64,000 nucleotides of DNA, from contig NC_044925.1 in assembly GCF_003576645.1 (NCBI RefSeq), forward strand, positions 21,458,772 to 21,522,771, in the 5' to 3' direction. Each line of letters opens with the position of its first letter. Position 1 is the first letter of the stretch. The notes below the pieces were generated by a model that did no database searches, had not been told where the DNA came from, and saw only the letters and a list, made by a program, of their open reading frames with translations. Shown piece by piece: positions 23,799-37,691 of this stretch. This DNA comes from Ipomoea triloba (lineage: Eukaryota; Streptophyta; Magnoliopsida; Solanales; Convolvulaceae). The position numbers and the translations under genes were made by a program.

Positions 23799-24730
23799 TA
23801 AGTACAAATAAATAAATAAATACATATAAGAATGCCGAATTGGTAAAATTCGAAATGCATTTGGATGCATATTGCTATATACACGGTGGTCGATTATAAC
23901 TATTGAATTATGAGCTCATTATATAATTTCTTTTTTATTATTTTTATGTCTTTTTTTGTTGGCACAATTATTCTATAATGATACTACTGGTTTTGGGGAT
24001 TTTTTTAAAAAAATAAAATAAAATAAAATTAGTTGGAGGGTTTCAATCCAAGTAAGTCACGCTTCTCAATGATTCATCTAGGTGCGAAATGGCTTCCTTT
24101 AGAGTTTTTTTTTTTCTTTTTCTAAGACCACGAGGTGTCATGAGTTGACCCTAATTATAGGGACACATTTAAGCCCATATCATGCTCAGACTAATCTTTG
24201 TTCGTACCGAATTGATCCACTTAAGGATCAAAATGCTGATCACATTGATTTTTTCATACAAGAGGGGTCAGACAAGCCCCCAATAACCTCTCTTAAAAGA
24301 TGAGAGGGTAAAGCCACTCACATCAACCAATCTGGTTGGGGGTCTTTTAGCTCACTCCCATTCCTCCCTTGCCATCCTCCAGTTATTTTGATCTTTAAAG
24401 ACAGACATACTTAATCTCAACTTGCCACCCTCTACTCATCCAAGCTCTAAAAGCAACTCTATACTATATATGTATGTTGGGTAGTGAACCCAATGATTCT
24501 ATAATTATACTTCCGGTTTATAATTATACTTCCGGTTTTGGTTGAACGTATTATTAGTGATTTTTAATTTGGTAATCTCATGAAAGGTTTGGTCAGCGAT
24601 AAAACTTAAATACCTAATTTGGACCATTTCCATTATATTCTACTAGCTAGTATTTTATATTTGCATGCGATTTTAATACTCACATAGAATATAATGAATT
24701 GACGTATCATAATGATTTAATTAAAACTTA
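23799..24730. other. non-genic spacer with retroelement debris
   Basis: No gene. A T-rich head at about 24099-24124 followed by GACCACGAGGTGTCATGAG suggests a minus-strand retroelement fragment of unknown family. CTAGTATTTTATATTTGCAT at about 24649 vaguely resembles a reversed Helitron end. Confidence 0.35.
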
Positions 24731-25032
24731 GGGTGTGTTTCGTTCGCACATGGGAATCGGAATCGGAATGAGTATCAAATATTTGGTAATGGTAATGGGT
24801 TTTGGTAAAATTATTTTGCATGTTTGGTAGTAGGGTGGAATGAGAATGATTATTAATAGTTGGGGAAGAGGAGGATGAAGGGAAATGAAACCATTATTTT
24901 ATTAGGGAATGGATTTTGCAATTAATGCGGTAGTCAAAACTCAAAGTAGTATTCTAAAAACATGTCAACCAAACAATAACAATGACTTTGATACTCAATC
25001 CTGATAGCTAAACCTGTCAACCAAACGCACCC
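24731..25032. mobile_element. Tourist-like MITE (TTA target duplication)
   Basis: TTA occurs at 24728-24730 and 25033-25035. The ends are GGGTGTGTTTCGTTCG and, complemented, GGGTGCGTTTGGTTGA. The interior has GGAATCGGAATGAG and GGTAATGGTAATGGG, typical of this MITE class. Confidence 0.8.
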
Positions 25033-25516
25033 TTAGTTATGATTGACAATTATTATTTATTAGTTTACTAGTTTTTTCTAACTTGTGCCCAATATTTAAA
25101 CCCAATTAGTAAATCGTTTTGAAATAAATATAATGCGTTTTTTTTTAGTTGTCGAAGTTTCATAGATATTTGAGTAAAATTTTTGTTGTGTTGTATTTAA
25201 AATTAACACAAGAAATTTAAATTCATTGTGATGAATATATTCCACTGTAATTTTAAGGGTACTCAACGTTGTATTACGACTTTTTTTTCTTTAAAAATAA
25301 ATAAAATTTGTTTAAATGTAGTCTTCTTCTAATTAGAGATATATCCCTTATAAATTCATATTCATATATGGATATATATAATACTTGATTTCAAATATCT
25401 CAATTCAACAACTTTCACAAATTGATATCTAAAAATCTTGCCTCAATTCAACTGCAAATACATTATGTTGTTTAACATTTATAATATTAATATTTTTTTT
25501 AAAATAATAGTGTGTA

Positions 25517-25617
<101 letters not shown>

Positions 25618-25789
25618 TATTTATAATTGTAGAATTCATATTAATATTATTGAAGTAAGAATTATAGAAATGATAAATTTCTAAATATAACTATGGTAAT
25701 ATTTAATTAAAATCTAAATGAATTCAAACTTATCATTGAATTGAAGAATGTAAGAAAAATATCGTGTGTGCATGTGCATGGTAACTATA

Positions 25790-25945
25790 ATGTGAAAAGA
25801 GAACAGAAGTTATAACGGTAGGGACATTTTTGTCCAAAAAATTATGTAGTACAACTTTTATAGCATAAGGTACAACAAAACTTAACGGAAAAAACGGACA
25901 TAAACCAGGGGTATAACTTGGATTGATACTTATTATGTTTTTAGA
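25790..25945 (-). mobile_element. possible Helitron 5' end, reversed
   Basis: The right part, complemented, begins TCTAAAAACATAATAAGTAT preceded by host A, matching the 5' end of the minus-strand Helitron at 44303-44744. No matching CTAG end with hairpin was located on the left, where the TA run intervenes. Confidence 0.35.
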
Positions 25946-26189
25946 TTATAGTCTGTACTAATTATAAACACGCATAATGTGTGGGAAAAATGTTCAATGA
26001 ACAAAAACAATGGTGAAATCAAGTAGTCAAAATAAATTTAAAATTGCATTATATTAATAAATATTATGTGAAAAAATTATAATAGATAATATAAATAATT
26101 AATATACTACATATAAATAAAAAAAATAAAAATAAATAAACACAACGTACAAGTTAACATTGCATATAATTATTCTCATTCAATTAACC

Positions 26190-26405
26190 CAATGGAGTAG
26201 CTCAAGTGGTACGTGAGTTCTCTTTGTGGGGAAGAATTTTTGGATAACTCGGGTTTCATTTCCACAAGTGACGATTCCCCCGGATCAACTCCCGTGCCTC
26301 CTGGTCAGATATAGAATCTGAAAATTATTTTTGGACCAGGTCTAAAATGCAAGGTAGATCCGGATATATGGTATAATTTGCCGCAATAGTTATACATGGC
26401 TTATG
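26190..26405 (+). mobile_element. tRNA-derived SINE-like element
   Basis: GTAGCTCAAGTGGTACG is a good A box, and GGGTTTCATTTCC lies where a B box belongs about 60 bases later. About 130 bases of non-tRNA body follow. It lacks a clear poly(A) tail and a clear target duplication. Confidence 0.5.
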
Positions 26406-27751
26406 CCAAAATCTGATGCGACGTGGTCCAATTTCATAATTAAAACATGATTGTCGTTTAATACAAAACATTATTAAAATTAAAGTAATCCTTGTTTTGT
26501 TAATGATGGGTTGTATAGATGATAGATGGAGAATTTTAAGCGTGAATGTATCTTTCTGCCAAACAGGACCCCAAAATTAACCGTCAATGTATCTTTCATT
26601 ACGTGTCCCGTGACCCCGACCATACTATACACTTTATCATTTTAGTATAAGTGGCTGATTGAATTAAAGACACAACCCTCATTTTAAAATAGAAATTTAC
26701 CTCAACGTCTTTTACAGTTGAATTGGTATAACTATTGTGGTCAAAATTTATCATTGAGATTTACATTTTACTAAAAGACACTATTGAAATTTCTTGATAT
26801 TTCGTTCCTCCAAAAGTATACAAAAATTGAGATTGTGAGTGAAAAGATAATTTTTGTCAACTTGAAAGGTTGAGAAACTCGATCTTGAATTCATCATTTC
26901 CATCCACTGAATAAAGTGGATGTAGTTTTCATCACCTAAGAAGTGAAATAGTCGATATTCCACCATTTTTCAATAGAGAATAATTTTCCTTTGTAATAGG
27001 ATATTTTATTCTTTTTTTTTTTTTTGGTGACAAAGGTAATTTACTGTCACTACTTGAATGTGTGCACTGGGTAAACCTTATTTCTATGTAGTAACCTACG
27101 ACACCGCACATGAGAGTTAAACTGCACTAGATAGACCATGTGAGACATGGACGATCGAAAGAAAATTAGTAATAATCAAACTTATGATATTTCGGTAAAA
27201 GAACTATGTTTCACCCACTTGATTACTCCTCCTTGACAATGATAATTAATTCTTCTTCTTTGGGAGAAGAAGAATGATAATTAATTCTTGATTGTGTGAA
27301 ATGTTGTGTTTAATATTCTTTGATTTGCAAATCTTATAATAATAAAAAATAAATGTATGTGTCACATTATTTTTATTGACTGAAAATGCTTCATTATTAT
27401 GTGTTGTTTAAGGAAATACGAGAATGTCCGCAACTACTACCCAAATGTATACTTTGGTGAAGTCCGCCTTATGGTCCTAATCGACATAGAATCACAAAGG
27501 GTAAATTAGCCTAGGTTTGACCTTTTATGATTACAAAATTAAATCAATTGTTCAACTAACTTGATCGGTTGATTAATAGTCTCTTTAATGATTGTATTGA
27601 GTTAATAGATTAAAATAAGATTTTTAAAAAAAAAAACATTTTTAATGGGCAAATACAAAAATGTATATATGTCAAAATTTTATTAAACTACATCAATTCG
27701 TTTTTACCTATAAAACTATAACGTAGCCGTACAATTACATTTCCACACTAA
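26406..27751. other. non-genic spacer
   Basis: No gene. A poly-T run at about 27011-27025 is followed by GGTGACAAAGGTAATTTACT, which looks like the complemented tail of a retroelement. A related fragment may recur at about 27420-27500. Family unknown. Confidence 0.35.
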
Positions 27752-28276
27752 TGGTCCGTTTGAAAAGCAAGAAAATGACATTTTTGGAAAATATTTTTTA
27801 GAAATTGAGTCATTTTTCAGAAAACATTTTTCTTTCCAGTGTTTGGTTGCGTTATGGAAAACTGTCTTAGTGTGTTTGGTTTATTTTCTGGAAAATGAAT
27901 AGAATTGTATAATTATATATTTTATTATTTTATTTAAAATATGAAATAATATAAAAATGTATAAAATAATAATATTTATTATAAAAGAAAAAGAAAACAA
28001 AGGTCCGGCTCTGGTGCAGTTTTCGGGAGACTGGTTTCCGCCGAATGGGTGAGATGGCCATTTTGGCTGAGAACATGCGAAACGGTCATTTTGGCCATTC
28101 TGAAAAATGACTTACAGAAAAAAAATTATGTAAGTTGTTTTCTACAATTTTGGCTTGATTTTCCATGGTCAACGGAAAACATTTTCCCCATTGACTGCAT
28201 TTTCCGGACGTTGTCAAACACCGAAAACTCGAAAAACATTTTCCGGAAGTCATTTTTCGGGTTATCAAACACACCC
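27752..28276. mobile_element. Tourist-like MITE (TAA target duplication)
   Basis: TAA at 27749-27751 and 28277-28279. The left end TGGTCCGTTTGAAAAGC and the complemented right end GGGTGTGTTTGATAACC are degenerate inverted repeats. GGAAAATGACTT/AAGTCATTTTCC-type words fill the interior, as in the 57616-58288 element. Confidence 0.7.
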
Positions 28277-28651
28277 TAAGAGTCAAATAAATAAATTTTC
28301 TTCCCAAACTCTAGCTAAGGACCCCACACCCCGGCCCGACAGATCATTTAGGAGAATGTAAATCATGATAGCTCAGTTGAAAACAGAGGCTAGACCTTTG
28401 TTTATTGCGCACAAAGAGTCTACGGTCTTTTTTCCCAAACTTCACTTAGATGACCAACTTAGTTTCCATTATTAGAAGTGGACTCTCTTTAATTTGAGAC
28501 TTCCTCCAATCAAGAATCAATCATTACGATAGAAATGACGAAGAGACCTTACGTTTGGGATTCAAACTTAATATATCTAACAATAAGATACTCCGTAATT
28601 TTTATTTGTTATTAAAAAAAAAAAAAGTAACGGCATACTATAAATTGGTAG

Positions 28652-28809
28652 CACTTGTATGAGACCGTCTCAGGGGTCTCAATCTATTAGACGGGTCAGA
28701 TATTTAATTAATGAGTCAAATCTTTTATTAACGGGTCGGGTCTTTGACATCATTAATCAAAGATTCGATCAGTCTCACTTATTGAAACTCGTGAGACAGT
28801 CTCACACAA
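28652..28809. mobile_element. short GTGAGACGGTCTCAC-type element
   Basis: Begins CACTTGTATGAGACCGTCTC and ends GTGAGACAGTCTCACACAAA, with GACGGGTCAG and ACGGGTCGGGTC inside. A short, rearranged relative of the elements at 3011 and 44868. Confidence 0.5.
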
Positions 28810-28928
28810 ATTTTAGTGTAAATTTATTTAAACACGTATGCATACACTTGAGTAACTAAACATCAAATTGTGAAATGAAATTATATACTACGTCTAAGAA
28901 ATTAGTTTTTGGGAAATGTTTCCTACGC

Positions 28929-29296
28929 TTAGAGCATCCACAATAGTGGCTTTTAGGTGATTTTTGCAGGTTTGAATGCACATGTGGAGGAGAGATAATA
29001 AGGACATAGAAGCTTTGGGATTTTTGCAAGGAAATCTGGTCTTTTATCTCTATAGTGAGCTCCACCAAAATGAAAAAAGGTTGTTCCACTCCATGTGTGA
29101 AGTGCACTAAAAGCACCCAGTCGGGCGCGTGCACTCCACGTGCCCGCTAGGCGCGTAATTTCCTTTGCCTTCTGTCTCTCTCTCTTTTCTTGTTTTCTTT
29201 TTTTTTTTTTTTTTCTATCCATTTCCTCCCATGTTCTCTCTGCTACTCATCTTTGCAAAAATCAATTAAAATTCCCAACGAATGATGATGCTCTAA
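28929..29296. mobile_element. MITE with TTAGAGCATC termini
   Basis: TTAGAGCATCCACAATAGTG at the left and GATGATGCTCTAA at the right form short inverted repeats of a MITE type common in eudicots. The interior includes a T-rich run (about 29198-29215). Confidence 0.5.
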
Positions 29297-30099
29297 AAAA
29301 TCACACAATTTTTTCACTCGTTAATGTGGCTATTTTTGTGTGGTTAGATTTTTTTTAAATATCAACTTATTAAAAATTGTCACAACAACAAATTGCAAAC
29401 ACTCATGATTCTTTACAATGTAGTATATGTTCTATACTTTCTCAATTCAATGACCACCCATTTAGAAGGATAACAGATATGTCATCACACTACATAGTAG
29501 TTGGCTATTATTGTTTTTAGTTATTATTGAATAAAGAAATAAATATTTCGAATGCTGTCAAAAACGTTTTTAGAAATATTTTAAAACAATATAAAATGTT
29601 TCATTTGTCCCTACTGACAATAAACCACGTACATTAATTGACTAATTTATTCAACAAAAATGCAATCATATGAAAAAAAAAATCTAAATATTTCAAAATA
29701 TATAACTGAATTATTTTACATTGTTAGGAAATCATGAATTTCAGTTCGTTCTAAAAAGTGGATAAAATTTAGTGATTTTTTAAACTTTTCAAATCAATGT
29801 GGTTGGTGGTCGGAAAATAAACAGCCTTGTAAAAAACTTATTTTTCAACAACTTAGGTGGTCGGAAATTTTTTGGCATTCGACTCTAAGTTTTGAAATTT
29901 TTGAAGAATTTTACTCTTTTATATATAGTCAAGAGAGAGAAAAAGAGAAGAAGAGAGAGAGAGAGAAGAGAAGGGGAAGAAGAGGGGGAGGTATTGCATG
30001 ATTTTTATTTATTTATTGATTTTCTTGAAGTTTATGTTAAAATGTCATGATTTCTTATAAATTCTTGATCACTGTAATTTTTTAACTACCAATAATTTT
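29297..30099. other. non-genic spacer with GA-rich purine tract
   Basis: No gene. Bases 29930-29992 are almost pure purine (AGAGAGAGAGAGAAGAG, then GGGGAAGAAGAGGGGGAGG). Confidence 0.5.
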
Positions 30100-31875
30100 T
30101 TTTTGAAAATAACTACCAGTAGTTGAAAATTAGGACCACACATTAAAAGTCTCATTCATCATTGAAAAAATGGTCAGTATTATCAACCACATTAATTGGT
30201 GGTAACTAAGAGTTTTTTTTCGTACTATTGACTCTGTTGCAATGTAAAATATGCTCATTATTAAGGGGTATTGTTTAATTATTCAAAGTAGTTAAAATTT
30301 CTTTGTAATTGAAAACCTTAGGTTTGATCACTTTTTGGTAGATAGAGATTCAAACAAATTTTAACAATGCTAATATTTTAAAAATAAATTTCAAAGTTTA
30401 GAACAAAACAAGTAAACAACCATTGAACTTTTAAAATGTAGACATAATCAAAATACAACACATCCAAATCTCATATCAAACAAATAATTAATATTATGAA
30501 TCAACCCCCCACCCTCCCAAAATAAAGTATATTAGATATCACAAAAATAAATATACTTGAAATTAAATTTAAAAATTTAAATATATATATATATATTAAA
30601 TTCATTTTTAAGATTCGTCTCACACAATAAAGACATTTTGGCGAGAGCGGGTAAAAAAGCTCGCCAAAATACGAGCCATAAAATTTAAAGTTCGCGCCAC
30701 TTTTTTGATGGGGCGAGATGAACTAAGTCCGTTTTGACAGTTCTAAACAAGGTAAACGAACTAGTTTTACCTCAATCATTAATCATGATTCCATTAGTTG
30801 CATTTTATTCCCCACAAATAAAACACTGAAAATGAAGCCACGGATTTTCCAACACCTTGGGAGGTGGGAAGGGGTGGATTGCACTACAAACATAAACATA
30901 GGACAACAACGTCATTATAATCAAAGCAACTCATCAACCCTCTGTTGTGTCACTCTTATATTCTTATGAATGTTTTTAGGCGTTGGATTAAACATTCTAA
31001 ATTTCTTTTTTTTATTTTTATAATTTGTGTTCTATCTTTTTGTTTTATGCCCAAATGTTGAGGCTTTGACAATAATAGCCGTGCAAGTACAATTCCAATA
31101 ATTCTATATTCTTTACATGAATTTGTCTGGTAAAATGTCAACCTAGGATTTTATTTCATTTCTTTAGCTAAATCAGTCAAAGAAATGAAAAATTGGAGAA
31201 TGAAAGAAAGACTTTTACGTGTACATTTCTTCCATTAAAAAAACACTTGATAGAGAATAGAAAACTAAAAAAAAAAAAATTAGATAAATAAAAACTTTAG
31301 AATTGAAGTAAACACAACATTAAATATTATAATATATATAGTAAGAGAGAAAAAAAAAAGAAAGGTTTATTTACTTCATTTCTTTATTTTCGATTTCTCA
31401 AATTTTCTAATGATCTCATTTTTATTTTTCTACATTTATTTTAAAACTCAATTTTGGGAAAGCAATGTTATAAATTTTAATCACAAATTTAATACGTTAC
31501 TATTAATTATTAAAAAGATAACTAATCTATATCTATACTATATATAAAAACAATTTCCTCCTCCCAAATTTTCCCCCCAAAACTTAGGGGTATTTTGGTA
31601 AAATCATTTATTTTATTTATTTATTATTTTATTATTTTATTAATTATCCATCCTATAATATTATTATGGTAATATATGATAATGATAATATGGTAATATT
31701 GTTAATATTAATGGGTGATGGGTGATTGGTGATATATAATTGATAATTGATAATATGGTATATGGTATTATTCTTAATATTAATATATTAATATATACTA
31801 ATATTAATTAATTAATTGGTGATTATTTTAAAAAAGAATAATTAATTGGTGATTGGTGATTAGTGATATGGTAAT
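30100..31875 (+). repeat. 1.78-kb direct duplication, copy 1 (probable assembly overlap)
   Basis: Matches 31877-33652 at a constant offset of 1777. The only differences noticed are a one-base change in an A run and two substitutions within the last 50 bases. Contents are non-coding: about 30600-30760 is a TE fragment with GGCGAGAGCGGG and GTCCGTTTTGACAG, and a Helitron-type 5' end starts at 31526. The single N at 31876 follows directly. Confidence 0.85.
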
Positions 31876-31876
31876 N

Positions 31877-33652
31877 TTTTTGAAAATAACTACCAGTAGT
31901 TGAAAATTAGGACCACACATTAAAAGTCTCATTCATCATTGAAAAAATGGTCAGTATTATCAACCACATTAATTGGTGGTAACTAAGAGTTTTTTTTCGT
32001 ACTATTGACTCTGTTGCAATGTAAAATATGCTCATTATTAAGGGGTATTGTTTAATTATTCAAAGTAGTTAAAATTTCTTTGTAATTGAAAACCTTAGGT
32101 TTGATCACTTTTTGGTAGATAGAGATTCAAACAAATTTTAACAATGCTAATATTTTAAAAATAAATTTCAAAGTTTAGAACAAAACAAGTAAACAACCAT
32201 TGAACTTTTAAAATGTAGACATAATCAAAATACAACACATCCAAATCTCATATCAAACAAATAATTAATATTATGAATCAACCCCCCACCCTCCCAAAAT
32301 AAAGTATATTAGATATCACAAAAATAAATATACTTGAAATTAAATTTAAAAATTTAAATATATATATATATATTAAATTCATTTTTAAGATTCGTCTCAC
32401 ACAATAAAGACATTTTGGCGAGAGCGGGTAAAAAAGCTCGCCAAAATACGAGCCATAAAATTTAAAGTTCGCGCCACTTTTTTGATGGGGCGAGATGAAC
32501 TAAGTCCGTTTTGACAGTTCTAAACAAGGTAAACGAACTAGTTTTACCTCAATCATTAATCATGATTCCATTAGTTGCATTTTATTCCCCACAAATAAAA
32601 CACTGAAAATGAAGCCACGGATTTTCCAACACCTTGGGAGGTGGGAAGGGGTGGATTGCACTACAAACATAAACATAGGACAACAACGTCATTATAATCA
32701 AAGCAACTCATCAACCCTCTGTTGTGTCACTCTTATATTCTTATGAATGTTTTTAGGCGTTGGATTAAACATTCTAAATTTCTTTTTTTTATTTTTATAA
32801 TTTGTGTTCTATCTTTTTGTTTTATGCCCAAATGTTGAGGCTTTGACAATAATAGCCGTGCAAGTACAATTCCAATAATTCTATATTCTTTACATGAATT
32901 TGTCTGGTAAAATGTCAACCTAGGATTTTATTTCATTTCTTTAGCTAAATCAGTCAAAGAAATGAAAAATTGGAGAATGAAAGAAAGACTTTTACGTGTA
33001 CATTTCTTCCATTAAAAAAACACTTGATAGAGAATAGAAAACTAAAAAAAAAAAAATTAGATAAATAAAAACTTTAGAATTGAAGTAAACACAACATTAA
33101 ATATTATAATATATATAGTAAGAGAGAAAAAAAAAAGAAAGGTTTATTTACTTCATTTCTTTATTTTCGATTTCTCAAATTTTCTAATGATCTCATTTTT
33201 ATTTTTCTACATTTATTTTAAAACTCAATTTTGGGAAAGCAATGTTATAAATTTTAATCACAAATTTAATACGTTACTATTAATTATTAAAAAGATAACT
33301 AATCTATATCTATACTATATATAAAAACAATTTCCTCCTCCCAAATTTTCCCCCCAAAACTTAGGGGTATTTTGGTAAAATCATTTATTTTATTTATTTA
33401 TTATTTTATTATTTTATTAATTATCCATCCTATAATATTATTATGGTAATATATGATAATGATAATATGGTAATATTGTTAATATTAATGGGTGATGGGT
33501 GATTGGTGATATATAATTGATAATTGATAATATGGTATATGGTATTATTCTTAATATTAATATATTAATATATACTAATATTAATTAATTAATTGGTGAT
33601 TATTTTAAAAAGAATAATTAATTGGTGATTGGTGATTAGCGATATGATAATC
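31877..33652 (+). repeat. 1.78-kb direct duplication, copy 2 (probable assembly overlap)
   Basis: Second copy, starting on the base after N 31876 and continuing smoothly into unique sequence after 33652. The matching Helitron-type 5' end is at 33303. Confidence 0.85.
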
Positions 33653-34711
33653 TATATCTATATCTATATATCTATATATATTTATATAATTGACATGTAA
33701 TTAACTATATTAGAATGAAAAAATTATATAATATTGTAGTAAAATTTTTACATGTCAATCATCTATATTTACATAAAATTAAAATTAATTATACTTTCCT
33801 TTTGAAAAATCTTCCATATTATGTTTATCCTCCACTATATAATGATGAGAAATGACTCTTCTCTCACAACGTACCAATATCTGTGCTCTCACTATTAGTT
33901 AGAGATCTATAATCTGTAATTCTACGAAGTCGAAGATCGAACTTTAACACGCGTAGAATTGTTATGGTATGCGGTATGATTTAATTTTTAGTTGATTCAT
34001 TCTGCATGTTGGAGATCCTTATGGTGTAGTCTGCATTCCATAGAGTATTTTGTAGTACTGTGATTTAGTTTGATTTTAACAGCTCAATATGCTTTAATTT
34101 TTGCTGATAAGGTTTCAAATAGCTAGGCCAATTTTGCCATGGCGTATCACGTATGTAAATTAAAATTACAATTTTCAGAGTGATTGTAGTGAACAATCAA
34201 ATGTTTTCTATAATTATATATTTTAATCACATTATTTTGATTGGTAATTTCTAATGGAAAAACATTGTATTGTAACTTTGTATTACAAGATTTTGAATGA
34301 TAATACCTTATTTAACTATCCATCTTTTTAGTTGTACTGTGCAAAATAACTAGCAATCTACGGATGCTCATTTATATATTGTAGAATTTGCAATCTTGAT
34401 CTTCCCCATTTACGGATGCTTATGTAATTCGGTAAAAATGGTGGTTACTATACTTGAATAAATCCTCAATTATGCATTCCAATTGTTCGTTTTACCATTC
34501 CAATTCTTCATTTTATAAAAAATGGTGCATTGGAAGCTAAACATGGGTCATTGTATCATTGATTGTTGATTCCAATTATTATTAATCTTTATCATTAATT
34601 GCACAATACTAATTCACACTTATTAGTTAAAAAATGGTGATTACTATACTTGAATAAATGAAATAATAATATTAAATTTTGTAGCCTCGATTTAAAATCT
34701 ATTATGTTAAT

Positions 34712-34749
<38 letters not shown>

Positions 34750-37691
34750 AATAATATAATACTCCGTAGTAATAATAATCTAAAATTCTTAATATAATTT
34801 TCCTAATAATAATAATAATAATATAATAATAATAATCCATAACTCTTAATATAAGTTTGTAACTAAATTTTCCTATTAAATCTGTTTATAAAGGTAATTA
34901 TAAATATAGAATTGAGAAATTCCTATGATATTTTATTTAATTGATATTATTCCTAATATATTTTATCTAAAAGGCTTCCTTCCTTTTTTATAACATTGTT
35001 CCATATGTTAATCCGTTTAATATGCTAAACTATATAGGTAATTACCATATACTATTTACCATCTAAATAATCTGTGGTAATTACACTATATTTAACATCT
35101 AAATTTATTATGGTCATTAAACATAGAGATTTCATTCTTACGATAATTTTATATATTTTTACTTCAGATAATGTCAATTACCCGTGCATTTCATTTGATT
35201 ACTTTTAAATAAAATCTTAAAAATTATGACAACTAATGAATTAATATTGTTGTTCGTAATATAAATTTTATCAAATCAGTTAACGAAATTGATAATACAC
35301 ATATTACATCCATAATTAGAGGAGATTAACAAAATTATGATAATTATTTCAATTCACGTATTATTATGCTAATTCACATAATATTACGTCCATACAATTA
35401 TGTAAATTATTTCAATTCACAGATTATTACACATATAAAATTATGCTAATGGTTACTTTGGAATAAAATCTTAATAATTATGGTCATTGAGAAATTAGTT
35501 CAAACATTATACTTTTATTAAATGGTTTTTTATACTTGCCGTAATTTTATCTAATCAATTAAAGAAATTAATGGTACACATATTACGGACATAATTAAAG
35601 AAAATTAAACATACACATATATATTACGGATAAAATTAAAGAAAATTAAACATACACATATTACGTCCATAATTAAACAAAATTAAAATATACATTATTT
35701 TTTAATTATAATATATGCTCCTTAATTACCATACTTATTCATAATACATGGACGTCGTAATTAGCATAATATTAATCTATACTATATATAAAAATATAAG
35801 AACAGTAAAGGCATATTTTAAATTTTAAACAATAGTAAAGGTAAATTAAAAATAGAATGAAAATATTTCAATAATAATATTCTACATCATTAATTAAAAA
35901 TAGAACAGAAATTAGGTAAAAATACCCGTGGATCTATTATTCTAATTGACTAATTAACTGAAAATAAAAAAAAAATCGACTAAAAATGAATCTGATGTTA
36001 CTAATTGATTGAATATATAAAAGGAAATGAATATTAATAATAGACTGTAAATAAAAAAAATATCCATAATTAACTAAAATGAAAAAGGAAATGGTCATAT
36101 CATTGCAATTTAATTAGAAAAGGAAAACATTCTACATCATAAATAATAAAGGCATATTATAAACAATATTAAAGATAAATTAAAAAAGGAACGGAAATTA
36201 AAAATGAAACGGAAATATTTCAATAATAATATTCTACATCATCAATTAAAAATGGAACGAAAATTAGGTAAATATTACTACGTAATTCTTTTCATTTTTC
36301 TTAGATAAGGTTGCCTGATATTAATTTACACATAACAATCGGCACTAATAATTAAAAAAATAGAAGAACTGCCGGAGACGTCTGTTTTTTTTTTAAATTT
36401 TATTATTATTATTATTTAATTATTTTAATTAAAATTATTTAAAAAGTTTATTTTAAAATTAGTAACCACCATGTTATCACAATTGTAGGTAAACAGGTCA
36501 ATTTGGACTTTTTTTTTTTTGAAAACATGTCAATTTGTACTTAATTGCATGAGTTTATATAGTTCAAGAATCCAATTGCATTCTTTTTGAGTTCGATGGC
36601 CTAATTGCAGTTTTGTGTGTAGTTCAGTGGTTTATTTGACCATTATTCCGAGAAAAATGATATTACTAATTGATTTAAAATATAAAAAGATCGTAATCTA
36701 TATTCTATACTATATATAAAAGTAAAATCCTCCTATTTCATTCCCCGCCTAAACTTTTGTAGTCAATTAATGAAATATTTTATTGGTCAAATAATTAATA
36801 AAGCTTATTTGTTAAGAAAATGTAAAATAGAAATTAACTAATATTTATAAATTGATAATATGTATACTCACGTATCAACACTATTAATAAAAGTAAAATC
36901 ATTTATCGGGAAAAGAAAAGGATATTACTAATTGAATGAAAATTATTTAAAAACTTTAATAGTTAATTATACTTTCCTTTTGAAAACTCTAAGTTATTTA
37001 AACTTTTAAAAAATTAATTGAACATGGGTTGTTAGATTTTTATAATAATCAAAATTAATTCATTCAAATATGGAGGAGGAAGATAAAACTAAATGCAATA
37101 TGGGGAAAATGAATATACTTAAAGTATAAAAGTATAATTACACATATATTAGTGTAATTGACTAATAATAATTGCCTAATAATTATTATGATAATTAAGT
37201 TAAGCATTGGTCGTTGAATTTATTTTTATAATAATTACAATTAATTTATTTCTCATTTTCTCATATTTATTTTAGTAATAATATAATTATATAAGTCATA
37301 ATATAATTATATAAGTCATATTACTTATAGATCTTTTTAAGATAATTTTAGACAAACAAGTCATATATTATTCAATTAATTGAGTAATATTTTTGTACTA
37401 ATCTTATAATCAAATAAATGTACACGTTCAATATTAGAATTTTTTATAATTTCATCTTTATTTTTATTATCTCAATATATAATAATAAAAAATTATCCAC
37501 GCCCGAGTAATTGGACAATTATTTGTTCTAATTCAAAGGAAAACATCAGAAAACATAATTGATCCAATCAATTTCATCAATTGCGCTATATAATATTCGA
37601 TATTATAATATATATAATTGTATATTGATCCAAATATTCTTTAAATATTATAACAAATCCATTCCGTGCAACGCACGGGCGAAAATACTAG
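33303..37691 (+). mobile_element. Helitron-derived cluster
   Basis: Three Helitron-like 5' ends (host A, then TCTATA...CTATATATAAAA) occur at 33303, 35776 and 36697, but only one clear 3' end (37691), so elements appear nested or truncated. The interior is extremely AT rich, with ATA microsatellites at about 34705-34760 and 34805-34840 and repeated TTCAATAATAATATTCTACA blocks at about 35865 and 36210. No Rep/helicase frame is present, so none is autonomous. Confidence 0.55.
36697..37691 (+). mobile_element. non-autonomous Helitron, 995 bp
   Basis: Both ends are visible. The 5' TCTATATTCTATACTATATA follows host A. The 3' end has hairpin CCGTGC-AAC-GCACGG (37664-37678), nine bases, then CTAG (37688-37691) before host T. 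There is no coding capacity. It belongs to the same family as the 108-831 fragment. Confidence 0.8.

Noticed and set aside
30956..31141. Identical small frames at 30956 and 32733 as a duplicated gene
   Set aside because: They are identical only because the 1.78-kb block around an N is duplicated; no domain or codon signal.
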